Source of the DNA: Solobacterium sp.
Lineage (GTDB): Bacteria > Bacillota_I > Bacilli_A > Erysipelotrichales > Erysipelotrichaceae
DNA: 33,065 nucleotides
Reading direction: 5' to 3'
Assembly (NCBI GenBank): GCA_024693325.1
Contig: JAILLA010000058.1
Coordinates: 1-33,065 of the forward strand
In this document: piece by piece, positions 14,107 through 22,989 of the stretch
Layout: every line of letters begins with the position of its first letter
How positions within the stretch are numbered: position 1 is the stretch's first letter
Position numbers and translations under genes: made by a program
Notes under the pieces: model-generated
Seen by the model: the letters and a program-made list of their open reading frames with translations, nothing else
Database searches by the model: none
What the model was told of the DNA's origin: nothing

Positions 14107-16014
14107 ATGCATGACAGTAAGATCTTCAAAGAGGCAGTGTCGGAAAAAAGACTGCTGAATGTCGTGAAAGAGGTATCGAATTACCACAGGATCCAGGCAT
14201 CAACAATGTTCCGTGAGGCTGCGGAACATGTAAAGTCCATTTGTGACAAGTATGGCGTGCAGTCTGAAATACTCAGCTATGACGCAGATCCGGACGTATG
14301 GTATCTGCAGGGCAGGATGTTCAGGGAATGGACGATCAAAGAAGCGACGCTGGATCTTGTTGATCCGGAATGGCGTCTGTGTGATTTCTCGGCTGAGAAT
14401 ATTTCCGTGATCCAGAAGAGTTATCCGATCGACAGACGGAATGATCCGGTGGATCTTGTCCTGCTGGATAAAGGAAGTCAGGAAGCAGAATACGGTGATC
14501 TGGATCTGGAAGGAAAATGGGTCTTTGTCCGCCAGCATATCAATTCATTTGACTGGGTATTTAAAAGAGGCGCACTGGGCCTGGTGACGGATTTCATCAT
14601 GGAAACACCGAACAGGAAGAGATCCGATCTGTATGGATCACTGACCTATACATCTTTCTGGCATTCACATCTTGAAGATGAACCTGATAAGAGAGGATTT
14701 GTGCTTTCACCGAAAGACGGGGATATCCTGGCTGAGATGTGCAGGAAGAAGTGGAATGAGGAAAAAGCTTATCTGAAGGTAAAGCCATTTATCGATTCAT
14801 CACTTTATAACGGTCATATTGAGGACGTTGAGATCACGATTCCGGGTAAAGATGAGAAGACGGTGATCCTGTGCGCACATCTGTGTCATCCGAGAAGCTC
14901 CTGCAACGATAACGCATCAGGCGTATCTGCATCACTGGAAGCGATGAACGTGATCAATACGCTTGTCCGTGAAGGCAGGATCGCTCCGCCTCAGCATACG
15001 ATCAAGTGCGTACTGATCCCGGAATTCACGGGAACATTTGCATACCTGTCAGACCATAATGATTACGAACATATGATCGGTGCGATGAACCTTGACATGG
15101 TCGGCGGAAAGCAGACCAGACGCTATGGACCGATCACACTGACAAGAACACCTCTGTCTACCCCTTCCCTGATCAATGAGCTGTCTGTTTACAGCATGGC
15201 TGAAGCAGGCAAAGAAGCATACTCTCTCACCGGCGGCAGTATATCCCTGACGAATCACTGCACTTCACCATATACCGGGGGTTCTGACCATGTCGTTTAC
15301 TGCGATCCGACGATCGGAGTTCCCTGCTGTATGCTGGGACAGTGGCCTGACCTGAATTACCATACAGCAACCGATACACTGGATGTCATTGATCCCCAGG
15401 TCCTGAAATTCTCATGCCTGACAGCGGTCAACTTCGCTTACGCTCTGGCAAATCTGACGGAAGCGGATATTCCCTACCTGTTTGAAGAACTGGATAACAG
15501 TATCGTCGAAGCCAAGACAGCACTTGCAGGAGAATATCTCAGAAAAGAGATCGGCAGGGATATGTTCGGCTCCCTCTTATGCAAATATGAACAGTATTAT
15601 CTGGATACAGCATGCTCTGCAGGAAAACTGGTGCCGGGATATGACGTGTCTGCAGAACTGGATCACATCCGGAAGATGTTCGCGTCCTGGAAAGAACAGT
15701 ACGGTGTTTCGGACAGTTATCACGCAGACAGTGAACTGAAAGATGTATGGCAGCGCACAGTTACAGGTCCGTATCACAGGCTCAGCGATTACTATGCCCT
15801 TGGCTATGGTGAAGCTCTGGATGCGTACGAAGCCGAAAAGAAAGATATGGGACACGGTTTTGACAACATAGTCCAGAACTATATCGATGGCAGAAGGACA
15901 ACAGGAGAGATCGTCAAGGAAGTCTCCCTGGAATACCGTCAGGATGTCAGGGAGGAAGTCCTGCGTTATCTGCAGCTTCTGGAAAAGATCAGACTGATCA
16001 GAAAAGTATCATAA
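14107..16014 (+). CDS. M28-like metallo-aminopeptidase (DUF4910-type)
   Basis: The start at 14107 follows GAAGGAG by 8 nt and gives 635 aa. The middle is a di-zinc peptidase domain of the M28 type. Candidate metal and catalytic residues are H258 in AHLCHP, D268 in NDNASG, E306 in IPEFTG, D330 in NLDMVG and H419 in YHTATDT. A PA-like insert (about residues 60-200) precedes the conserved block. The C-terminal 80 residues look like a small helical or winged-helix domain. There is no signal peptide, so it should be cytoplasmic. The family is commonly annotated as DUF4910/aminopeptidase, and its natural substrates are poorly known. It stands alone between the tRNA and a convergent lipoprotein gene. 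Confidence 0.85.
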   Translation: MHDSKIFKEAVSEKRLLNVVKEVSNYHRIQASTMFREAAEHVKSICDKYGVQSEILSYDADPDVWYLQGRMFREWTIKEATLDLVDPEWRLCDFSAENISVIQKSYPIDRRNDPVDLVLLDKGSQEAEYGDLDLEGKWVFVRQHINSFDWVFKRGALGLVTDFIMETPNRKRSDLYGSLTYTSFWHSHLEDEPDKRGFVLSPKDGDILAEMCRKKWNEEKAYLKVKPFIDSSLYNGHIEDVEITIPGKDEKTVILCAHLCHPRSSCNDNASGVSASLEAMNVINTLVREGRIAPPQHTIKCVLIPEFTGTFAYLSDHNDYEHMIGAMNLDMVGGKQTRRYGPITLTRTPLSTPSLINELSVYSMAEAGKEAYSLTGGSISLTNHCTSPYTGGSDHVVYCDPTIGVPCCMLGQWPDLNYHTATDTLDVIDPQVLKFSCLTAVNFAYALANLTEADIPYLFEELDNSIVEAKTALAGEYLRKEIGRDMFGSLLCKYEQYYLDTACSAGKLVPGYDVSAELDHIRKMFASWKEQYGVSDSYHADSELKDVWQRTVTGPYHRLSDYYALGYGEALDAYEAEKKDMGHGFDNIVQNYIDGRRTTGEIVKEVSLEYRQDVREEVLRYLQLLEKIRLIRKVS

Positions 16015-16020
16015 GACATG

Positions 16021-16049
16021 AAGAGAGTCCGGGTGTCCGGACTCTCTTT
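16021..16049. terminator. Terminator between convergent aminopeptidase and lipoprotein genes
   Basis: AAGAGAGTCCGG (16021-16032) pairs perfectly with CCGGACTCTCTT (16037-16048) around GTGT. The T tract is short (TTT), so termination may be only moderate. Confidence 0.7.
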
Positions 16050-16070
16050 GAAGATCTGTATTATTGAGTA

Positions 16071-17105
16071 TTAAGGTCTGCCGTCTGCGAACCATACTGC
16101 AGCGGCTTTTGTTTTGTCTTTGAAGGTAACTTCACGGATAAAGTCATATTCAAGATCAGAAGCTTCTTCCTCATCAGCGATCATAGCGGAAGATGTCATA
16201 TCGGCAATACCGGTCAGTTCCTCCCTGGTAAATCCGCGGTCCAGTCTTTCATCAAACAGGATGATCAGACCGAGGGAATCCCGGATGAATCTGTCCCGTT
16301 CACCATAAGAAGGCAGTTTTTTGATCCCCTCCAGCAGGATATGTGCAGGATCGTTACGTTTCAGGATCTCATAATATGCGCTGCAGTCATCCGGGAAGAA
16401 TTCCATGACATATTCCGGGTCATCGTATTCATACAGTTCCTCCAGCATCGGGTATTCCGCGACAGCTCTGACCAGGGCGTCGTCTGACAGTGTGTCCAGA
16501 ACATCCTGCTTGATCCGGCAGGCTCTGAGTTTTTCTTCTTCAGAGTAACTGTTCCATTCTTCTGAAGCAGTGACGGCGGGATAAACATACCAGCCTTCCG
16601 CATCGATATCCACAGAAGGAACATAGTCACGCTGAGCCAGATCCTCGCAGAATGATTTGAATGACTGCTGTAATCCATAGGAAGCGAATTCAAACTCCTG
16701 TATCTCTGACTTGTCATTCTTCCAGTACAGGTACATCCAGGGCCCGGAATCCCCGCTTCCGGTATCCTCTGTCCGCTTCTTTACAGTCCCGTCTTTCAAA
16801 AAATCGAAGAAGGTATTCCATTCCTCATCCGTCAATTCAAATGTCCCGGTCAATGTTGTATCTTTTTCCGTTGCCGGTCCGTAGTCATTTTTCCGTTCCC
16901 TTGTTTCATGGAAGAACATATGTTTCCCTTCTTCCACAAAGAAGCGGTAGCGCTGGTAGAAAGCGTTGTAGTTAATGTTGGAATAGGTATAGTAAAACTC
17001 TGTCAGATCATCGATCCTGATGTCTTTTCCGACAATGTATTCACTTTTACAGCCGGACAACAGGGCGCCGGTCAATGCACCGATGAGAATTGTTTTTTTC
17101 TTCAT
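16071..17105 (-). CDS. Lipoprotein of unknown function
   Basis: I place the start at the ATG giving MKKKTILIGALTGALLSGC, because AGAGG lies just upstream and this yields a clean signal peptide with lipobox LSGC. An upstream ATG (17174) would only add 23 residues that hide the signal. The mature protein has about 325 residues. It is rich in acidic and aromatic residues and has no motif I recognise. It has two apparent halves: a beta-rich part with the segment WNTFFDFLKDGTVKKRTED, and a helical part with repeats of short acidic turns. It probably sits on the outer face of the membrane. It points away from the AraC gene upstream, with 81 bp between them. Confidence 0.8.
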   Translation of the reverse strand: MKKKTILIGALTGALLSGCKSEYIVGKDIRIDDLTEFYYTYSNINYNAFYQRYRFFVEEGKHMFFHETRERKNDYGPATEKDTTLTGTFELTDEEWNTFFDFLKDGTVKKRTEDTGSGDSGPWMYLYWKNDKSEIQEFEFASYGLQQSFKSFCEDLAQRDYVPSVDIDAEGWYVYPAVTASEEWNSYSEEEKLRACRIKQDVLDTLSDDALVRAVAEYPMLEELYEYDDPEYVMEFFPDDCSAYYEILKRNDPAHILLEGIKKLPSYGERDRFIRDSLGLIILFDERLDRGFTREELTGIADMTSSAMIADEEEASDLEYDFIREVTFKDKTKAAAVWFADGRP

Positions 17106-17186
17106 AAGCTGGACCTCTGATTCGTATATCGATATTATACAGTCTCTGAACGGCATTGACAGACAGGTATTCATCCATGTCAGTTC

Positions 17187-18293
17187 TTATATCAGTCTTC
17201 CTTCCCGGCTGCGGTATTCAGCAGGCGTTATGCCCATTGCCAGTTTGAACTGGCGGATGAAATAGCTTTGTGAACAGTAACCCATCCGGTAGGCGATATC
17301 ACCGCATGGAATAGCGGTATAGCGCAGATAGTAACAGGCTTTCTCTGCTTTCCGTTTCCGTATGCTTTCTGTCAGGGACAACCCTGTTTCCTGTCTGAAC
17401 CGGTGCTGGAGAGTTGATACACCGGCTGAACAGACGGCAGCGATGTCTTTTACTTCGATCGTTTCATAGATATGTTCTTTGATATACATCAGTGCCATGT
17501 TCACCATAGGTGAATATCTGCTGTCACTGTACTGGTTAACATATCTGGTAAAGTCATACAGCATTCTCCGCATACCGGATTTTACAGCCGCCAGGGAGGA
17601 ATCCTGCTTCAGGTCCCTCAGATACAGTTCCACCAGCTGGGCAAGTTCCGTGATCGGAACACCTGCACCCAGAGCCGCATGATATGTTTTGGCAAGCTGG
17701 AAATGATAAACAGTGTATGCTTCATCCCAGTCTTTGATGACCTGGTCCAGATAGTCCTTGTAGCTTCCGGTCTCAAGCAGCGATTCCAGTTCACCCGGGT
17801 CCCCTGTCCTGACACATTCAAAGATCTCATCATAACTGTTCAGGCTGATCGTTTCTTCACCAGCATCAAACATATGTTCTGCCTGTCTTCTCTCAACAAA
17901 GGATCCTGTTTCATCTTTCAGAACAGCATCTCTGCCCTGCAGCAGACGGATCAGACATAAGGAAATGTCCCTGAACCGTTCAGGCGCATATTCCCGGATC
18001 CCTTCATAACGGAAAGACGGGTTTCTGCCTGTCTGCACCGGTCCAAGCAGGATCCTGATCCCCTCTTCCGGAATACAGCACCAGCACGATGCACCGGCAT
18101 CATACATTAATACAGCCTGATCCTCCGCATGATCCAGGATCACAGCACTATCGTTCAGGTACATCTGGAGCCGGTTCTCCCCAAAGTCCGAAAACAGTCT
18201 GATCAGAACATTGTCCGCACTGAAAATACCCGCCGGGATCCGGTGCGTCTCATAAAAGATATCGCATAATTCTGCAACCGTATGCTGTTTCAT
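17187..18293 (-). CDS. AraC-family transcriptional regulator
   Basis: This 368-aa protein has a C-terminal pair of AraC helix-turn-helix motifs (about residues 265-365). The first is IEVKDIAAVCSAGVSTLQHRFRQETG. The second is IPCGDIAYRMGYCSQSYFIRQFKLAMGITPAEYR, with the usual GY..QSYF..FK signature. The N-terminal 250 residues are a sensor region without a recognised fold, with a CWCC cluster near residue 70. The gene is divergent from the SDR-flavoenzyme operon across a 141-bp region that also contains a cre site, so it is the obvious local regulator of that operon. Confidence 0.92.
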   Translation of the reverse strand: MKQHTVAELCDIFYETHRIPAGIFSADNVLIRLFSDFGENRLQMYLNDSAVILDHAEDQAVLMYDAGASCWCCIPEEGIRILLGPVQTGRNPSFRYEGIREYAPERFRDISLCLIRLLQGRDAVLKDETGSFVERRQAEHMFDAGEETISLNSYDEIFECVRTGDPGELESLLETGSYKDYLDQVIKDWDEAYTVYHFQLAKTYHAALGAGVPITELAQLVELYLRDLKQDSSLAAVKSGMRRMLYDFTRYVNQYSDSRYSPMVNMALMYIKEHIYETIEVKDIAAVCSAGVSTLQHRFRQETGLSLTESIRKRKAEKACYYLRYTAIPCGDIAYRMGYCSQSYFIRQFKLAMGITPAEYRSREGRLI

Positions 18294-18381
18294 ACTGTAC
18301 CTTCATTATAGTACGGCTGTCTTTTTATGATGATCATTTTTGACACGATCGTGCTAATAATGACAGATATGTTAAAGCGCG

Positions 18382-18410
18382 CTGAACTGTAAACGGTTAC
18401 ATTATATATA
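18382..18410 (+). promoter_or_regulatory. Promoter of the SDR-flavoenzyme-PheST-like operon
   Basis: CTGAAC (18382-18387), a 17-bp spacer and TATATA (18405-18410) can be read as -35 and -10. The weak -35 fits a promoter needing the neighbouring AraC activator. The spacer holds the cre site. Confidence 0.5.
18388..18401 (+). promoter_or_regulatory. CcpA cre site, perfect consensus match
   Basis: TGTAAACGGTTACA fits the Gram-positive consensus TGWAANCGNTNWCA at all fixed positions and is a near-palindrome. It lies between the proposed -35 and -10 elements, a position where CcpA binding blocks transcription. This predicts carbon catabolite repression of the downstream operon. Confidence 0.7.
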
Positions 18411-18434
18411 AGGATAAAAGGAGTAAATATTATC

Positions 18435-19421
18435 ATGGAAAAATGTTTAGAAGGAAAAGTCGCGATCGTGACCGGATCCGGTCAGGGTATCGGCAAAGGC
18501 ATTGCAATCGGACTTGCAAGACTCGGCGCGAAAGTCATCACCAACAACCGTAAACCGAACGGCTACAGTGCACAGCAGTATCATAAAGAAGATATGCCGG
18601 AAGAAGACTGGAATGAATTCTGCAGATTAAAGGGCGACGCCCAGGTAGCTGCGGATACGATCATTGCGGAAGGCGGCGAAGCGATCCCGTTCTTCGGTGA
18701 CTGCTCCAACTGGGAAACAGCCGAAAAGATGGTTAAAACAGCAGTTGATACATGGGGACGGATCGACATCATCGTAAACAACGCTGCCGGTATGGGCACA
18801 GGCGATATCGCAACGATGGATGAAAAGAATTTCCGTCTGTTCATGGACAGCAGAAACCACGGAGCGGTCGCTCTGATGCACTATGCCCTTCCTTACATGA
18901 AGGAACAGGGATACGGCCGCATCATCAATGTCTCCAGTGACGCATGGCTCGGTCTTGCCAATAATGACGGCTACAGTGCTTCCACAGCAGCTATGGTCGG
19001 TCTGACATGGGCTGCCGCAAAAGAACTCGATAAATTCGGCATTACAGTCAACTGTGTCTGCCCGCAGGGTGAATCACCTGCGCACGCTGTTGAATACAAC
19101 GCGCTGATCAGACAGATCACGGCAGCCGGACACGCACCTGATCCCAAGATTCTGGCAGTCGTTGAAGCGGACCATGGCGACCCGGTCAACCTGGCACCGT
19201 TCTGTGCGGTACTCTGTCTTGACGATTACATCAACGGTTCCGTCTTCTCCATCAAGTCTTCCGGCAGGTTCCAGGCTTACACGCAGCCTGCACTGGGCAA
19301 AATGATCACAAACGGAGACAAGGGACCTCTCTGGGATGTTGAAGAACTCCGCAAAGCTGTTAAAGAAGAAATGCTCGGTCCTGATTACAAGGCACCCGGA
19401 AAGGACTACGGCTGGAAATAA
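18435..19421 (+). CDS. Short-chain dehydrogenase/reductase family protein lacking the catalytic lysine
   Basis: This 328-aa protein has a classical SDR Rossmann fold: TGSGQGIG cofactor loop (13-20), NNAAG (115-119), catalytic Ser167 in NVSS and Tyr180. The expected lysine four residues after Tyr is threonine (Y180-SAS-T184), so the Tyr-Lys pair is broken. It resembles the 3-hydroxyacyl-CoA dehydrogenase-like and BaiA-like branch in general layout. It also has a C-terminal extension of about 60 residues and an insertion at about 35-70. It may be inactive as a redox enzyme, use a different mechanism, or do something else with NAD(P). It leads the operon with a flavoenzyme and a PheST-like protein. 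AAAAGGAG (18416-18423) is its ribosome binding site. Confidence 0.88.
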   Translation: MEKCLEGKVAIVTGSGQGIGKGIAIGLARLGAKVITNNRKPNGYSAQQYHKEDMPEEDWNEFCRLKGDAQVAADTIIAEGGEAIPFFGDCSNWETAEKMVKTAVDTWGRIDIIVNNAAGMGTGDIATMDEKNFRLFMDSRNHGAVALMHYALPYMKEQGYGRIINVSSDAWLGLANNDGYSASTAAMVGLTWAAAKELDKFGITVNCVCPQGESPAHAVEYNALIRQITAAGHAPDPKILAVVEADHGDPVNLAPFCAVLCLDDYINGSVFSIKSSGRFQAYTQPALGKMITNGDKGPLWDVEELRKAVKEEMLGPDYKAPGKDYGWK

Positions 19422-19437
19422 ATAACAATTGAAGGTT

Positions 19438-19462
19438 CATTCCCGCATTTCCCGCGGGAATG
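19438..19462 (+). promoter_or_regulatory. Intercistronic hairpin between SDR and flavoenzyme genes
   Basis: CATTCCCGC (19438-19446) pairs perfectly with GCGGGAATG (19454-19462) around a 7-nt loop. No T tract follows, so it is more likely an mRNA-stabilising or processing element than a terminator. Confidence 0.5.
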
Positions 19463-19506
19463 TCCTTTCGTATACCCTCCGGGCATACATGATAAGGAGA
19501 CAGGCT

Positions 19507-21498
19507 ATGAATACATTTCCGAAATTACTTGAACCGGCAAGAATGGGATCCATCAAAGTCGACAACAGGATCGTTATGGCACCGATGGGCTCCCTGAACT
19601 GCGATTCCAACGGATATATTACCGACAATGCGCTGGCATTCTATTCATCCCAGGCAAAAGGCGGGATGGGTATGATCATTGTAGAATGCACAGCGACAGA
19701 CAACGATCTTTCCCGCGGTGAAGACAATGTCATGTGCCTTTATGAAAACGGTCAGATCACAGGCATGGCACGTCTTGCCTCGGCAATACATGACCAGGGC
19801 GTCAAAGCTGTCCTGCAGCTCTGTCATATCGGACACCAGCTTTCCCTGGCTGACAAGAAGGAATCACTCGGTCCTTCAACAATGTATGAAATGCAGGGCG
19901 GCATCAGACCGTTCCCGATCCGCGGTCTGACAGTCAAAGAGATCGATCAGATCATCGATGACTTCGCCCAGGCAGCCTGGCGCGCAAAGATGGCAGGCTT
20001 TGACGGGATCGAGATCCACGGTGCGATCGGCCATCTGATCAACATGTTCTGCTCACCGCAGTACAACCATCGTACCGATCAGTATGGCGGTTCACCGGAG
20101 AACCGTATCCGTTTCATGGTCGAGATCATTGAAGCATGCCAGAAAAAATGCGGGAAAGCATTCCCCATTATCGGCAGGATCTGCGGCGATTCCTTTGATC
20201 CGAAGGACATCTCCCTGGAAGAGGGCATCATTCATGCAAAAGCCCTGGAAAAAACAGGCATCGCTGCCCTGCATCTGGTCGGCGGTGATTCCAACAATGT
20301 CCGTGTCATCAACGCACAGTATGACAGACGCGGTGACTATATTCCCATTGCGAAAGCAATGAAGGAAGCAGGCATCAGGATCCCGATCATCCTGGACGGC
20401 GGCTTTACTACCCCTGATCTTGCCGAACAGGTACTGGAAGAAGGAACAGCAGATTTCATCGGCCTCGGCAGGCCTTCCCTGGCTGACCCTGCATGGGCTG
20501 TCAAACTGAGAGAAGGCAGAGCGGGAGACATCGTTCCCTGCATTCGCTGTACGATGGGCTGTGTCGGAACGATCGAAGGCTTCAATGCGGCTATCGGTCT
20601 GAGATGTTCCGTCAATCCTCTCTGCAACACTTCCAATTTCAGAAAAACAGAACCGGCGAAGACAAAGAAAAAGATCTGTATCATCGGCGGCGGTCCCGCA
20701 GGCATGGAGGCCGCAAGACTGGCAGCGGAAAGAGGCCATGAAGTTACGCTCTATGAAAAGAGAAAACTCGGCGGAACCATGCATGAAGCGGCTTTCGACA
20801 AGGAACTGAAAGGCGATATCACCAATCTCATCGATTATTATGTCAGGCAGATGCAGAAACCCGGCATTACGGTCATCGAAGAAGAAGCCACTGCGGAAAA
20901 AGTACTGCAGGGTGGATATGACGCGGTCATCGTTGCGGCAGGAGCTGTTCCCATCAAAGCGAAGATCAGCGGAATGGACCTTCTGAACGTCCACACTGTA
21001 TATGATTACTGCAAAGATCCGCAGAGCATCTGGTTAGGTGAAACAGTCGTCATTGCCGGCGGATGTTTCATGAACCTGGAAGTCGCCCAGTCACTGGCAC
21101 GCGCAGGGAAGAAAGTGATCGTCACCTCCAGGAGAGGCAGCGGCATGATGGGGATCATGGAGCTCGGAGACGATAACTCCTCTCCTCAGCAGCAGCGTCT
21201 GATGATCCTGAATGCTGAGAAAGGCGTCACATATAAGACGGGAAAAGACATTGCCCGCTTCACGGATGAAGGGATCGTACTGAAAGATCTCCGTTCCAAA
21301 CAGGAAGAGACCGTAAAGTGCGACAGTATCCTGGTCTGCCGCGGCTACACCGGAACACCGAAGATCTATGATGAGCTTCTCGGCAAGGTCAAAGAGATCC
21401 ATAAGATCGGTGACTGTACGATGACACTTCGCTGCAACGATAAACGGAATATCGGCAATGCCATCCTTGAAGGCTGGCAGATCGCAAACCGTATCTGA
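19507..21498 (+). CDS. Old Yellow Enzyme / 2,4-dienoyl-CoA reductase-like flavoenzyme
   Basis: The start at 19507 follows AAGGAG and gives 663 aa. The N-terminal half is an FMN-binding TIM barrel of the Old Yellow Enzyme type, with NRIVMAPMGS and the active-site region HGAIGHLINMFCSPQYNHRTD. A 4Fe-4S cluster motif follows (C345, C348, C352, C367). The C-terminal half binds FAD (IIGGGPAGMEAARLA, about 392-406) and NAD(P)H. The second nucleotide loop is AGGCFMNLE rather than the usual GGGxxGxE. The layout matches E. coli FadH, BaiCD/BaiH of bile-acid converters, and several gut enoate or steroid reductases. It probably reduces an activated or conjugated C=C bond. Operon partners are the SDR upstream and the PheST-like protein 8 bp downstream. 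The substrate is unknown. Confidence 0.93.
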   Translation: MNTFPKLLEPARMGSIKVDNRIVMAPMGSLNCDSNGYITDNALAFYSSQAKGGMGMIIVECTATDNDLSRGEDNVMCLYENGQITGMARLASAIHDQGVKAVLQLCHIGHQLSLADKKESLGPSTMYEMQGGIRPFPIRGLTVKEIDQIIDDFAQAAWRAKMAGFDGIEIHGAIGHLINMFCSPQYNHRTDQYGGSPENRIRFMVEIIEACQKKCGKAFPIIGRICGDSFDPKDISLEEGIIHAKALEKTGIAALHLVGGDSNNVRVINAQYDRRGDYIPIAKAMKEAGIRIPIILDGGFTTPDLAEQVLEEGTADFIGLGRPSLADPAWAVKLREGRAGDIVPCIRCTMGCVGTIEGFNAAIGLRCSVNPLCNTSNFRKTEPAKTKKKICIIGGGPAGMEAARLAAERGHEVTLYEKRKLGGTMHEAAFDKELKGDITNLIDYYVRQMQKPGITVIEEEATAEKVLQGGYDAVIVAAGAVPIKAKISGMDLLNVHTVYDYCKDPQSIWLGETVVIAGGCFMNLEVAQSLARAGKKVIVTSRRGSGMMGIMELGDDNSSPQQQRLMILNAEKGVTYKTGKDIARFTDEGIVLKDLRSKQEETVKCDSILVCRGYTGTPKIYDELLGKVKEIHKIGDCTMTLRCNDKRNIGNAILEGWQIANRI

Positions 21499-21506
21499 GG
21501 TGGAAC

Positions 21507-22880
21507 ATGAAAAAGATCACAAAACATCCTATCAGGATCACCGCTGACGCATTCAGGACAGCGCTGATCCTCTCCGGTTTCACCCTTTATGACAACGGTG
21601 AATACCCGGAACTGGAAAAGACCGAACTGAATCTGACTGTATTTGAAGATCCGGACATGTTCAGAAAACCTGTCCTGCTCCAGAACGGAGAATATGCCCT
21701 CAGAAGACAGCTGCTTCCCTTTGCGCTTTCAAAAATGAAGCAGGAAGGACCGGTAAAAGCAGCGGCTTTCGGAAAAGTATTTGACGGAGAAGATGCGGAA
21801 TATCCTGCGCACATGATGGTCCAGGGTATCATCGCATGCGGTCTGAATCTGTATGACCTCAATGTATTATGGAAAAAGATCGTAAAGCACGCCCTTGGCA
21901 CAGCCTATGAGGCAGAGCTGGTCAAAGTCAGTTCGGCTCAGAAGCCTGCTGACCTTGCAAGCTGGGGTGCAGACAAACTGACAGATACGACACTGACGGA
22001 AACAGATGTCTGGGCCATATCAGTCAGGGATCCGGAAGGTGAAACATTCACACTCGGACATACCGGTACATTGACCTGGCTTGGCGGTGTCCTGCTCGGG
22101 AAAGAACCGGAAACCAGCTTTGCGTTCTCGATCGACATCGACCGGGCTGCCTGCCGTAAATTCAGACTGAACAGCAGAAGCGACCTGTTTGACAATACGG
22201 ATGGCTTCCTTTCCCGCTTTACAGACGATCGTTCATCTGTTACGGAGAGCTTTGAAGACAGGTGCCGTGATACCCTGCGTGCACTTGGATATGATGAAGG
22301 CTTCGGCATGAAACTCTATCCGGACGGGATCTATAAAAAGATGAACATGATCCAGGATGAATGGGATCTGAACAACAAGGGCGTCCTTCTCAAGGAACCG
22401 CTTGGCACAGGTACAGGCCTTCCGACTGTTCTGACACCTGCGATCGAAGATATCATCAGCAGGAAATGGGCTGCCGGTGAGACCCGGGCTAAGGCATTCG
22501 AGATCTCCCACATCTTTATCCCCCGCCAGAACAGTTCACCGATCGAAAAGCTTGCTGTATCCTTTGCGGCATATGGAGAGGACATTGATATGGCTTCCTT
22601 TACAAAGGATGTCGGGGACTTCCTGACAAAGATCGGAAACAACAACCATTTCTATATCCCGACCAACATGGCGATCGCTTATAAAACCGGAGAATGCCGT
22701 CTGATCCTGGATGAAAAGATGAGCTATCTTGGCGGCAATTTCGGCGGGATGAGTGAAAAGGCAGAACAGAATTTCGGTATCGGTACACATGGCTATATGG
22801 CGAACCTTGAGATCCTTCCGCTGAAAAACAAGGCTGCGGAAGAATACGGCTATATTGCGCCGGAACTCAGGGAAAACTGA
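21507..22880 (+). CDS. Single-chain PheS+PheT-like aminoacyl-tRNA synthetase paralogue
   Basis: This 457-aa protein reads as two class II synthetase cores fused together. Residues 1 to about 245 align with PheS. HPIRITADAFRTALILSGF corresponds to the start of its catalytic domain, GKVFDGEDAEYPAHMMVQG to motif 2, and SFAFSIDIDRAACRKFRLNSRSDLF to motif 3. Residues about 250-445 align with the PheT core (LLKEPLG, LTPAIEDIISRKW, AKAFEISHIFIPR, and a final FGGMSEK...LEI strand pair). The PheS coiled coil and the PheT B3/B4 and anticodon-binding domains are absent. The motif 2 arginine is replaced (GKVFD for GRVxR). The FHQxEG pocket is HMMVQG and the motif 3 glycines are lost, so normal Phe-tRNA synthesis is unlikely. 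It may activate or sense a small molecule. It starts 8 bp after the flavoenzyme behind AGGTGG. Confidence 0.8.
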   Translation: MKKITKHPIRITADAFRTALILSGFTLYDNGEYPELEKTELNLTVFEDPDMFRKPVLLQNGEYALRRQLLPFALSKMKQEGPVKAAAFGKVFDGEDAEYPAHMMVQGIIACGLNLYDLNVLWKKIVKHALGTAYEAELVKVSSAQKPADLASWGADKLTDTTLTETDVWAISVRDPEGETFTLGHTGTLTWLGGVLLGKEPETSFAFSIDIDRAACRKFRLNSRSDLFDNTDGFLSRFTDDRSSVTESFEDRCRDTLRALGYDEGFGMKLYPDGIYKKMNMIQDEWDLNNKGVLLKEPLGTGTGLPTVLTPAIEDIISRKWAAGETRAKAFEISHIFIPRQNSSPIEKLAVSFAAYGEDIDMASFTKDVGDFLTKIGNNNHFYIPTNMAIAYKTGECRLILDEKMSYLGGNFGGMSEKAEQNFGIGTHGYMANLEILPLKNKAAEEYGYIAPELREN

Positions 22881-22895
22881 ATCACATCAGAATAT

Positions 22896-22926
22896 CCGGG
22901 CGGTCTGAACGGGCTGTCCGGTTTTT
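22896..22926 (+). terminator. Terminator of the SDR-flavoenzyme operon
   Basis: CCGGGCGGTC pairs imperfectly with GGGCTGTCCGG, followed by a T-rich run at 22922-22926. It lies 16 nt after the PheST-like gene. Confidence 0.65.
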
Positions 22927-22989
22927 CTTTTGTCAAATTTAAACAAAATGTAAGGTTTAATGTTTTGGCAAAGGTGTATGATAGTTGGC

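Noticed and set aside
18435..21498. Bile-acid 7-alpha-dehydroxylation operon (bai genes)
   Set aside because: The SDR and flavoenzyme resemble BaiA and BaiCD/BaiH only at superfamily level. The other bai genes are absent, and the SDR lacks its catalytic lysine.
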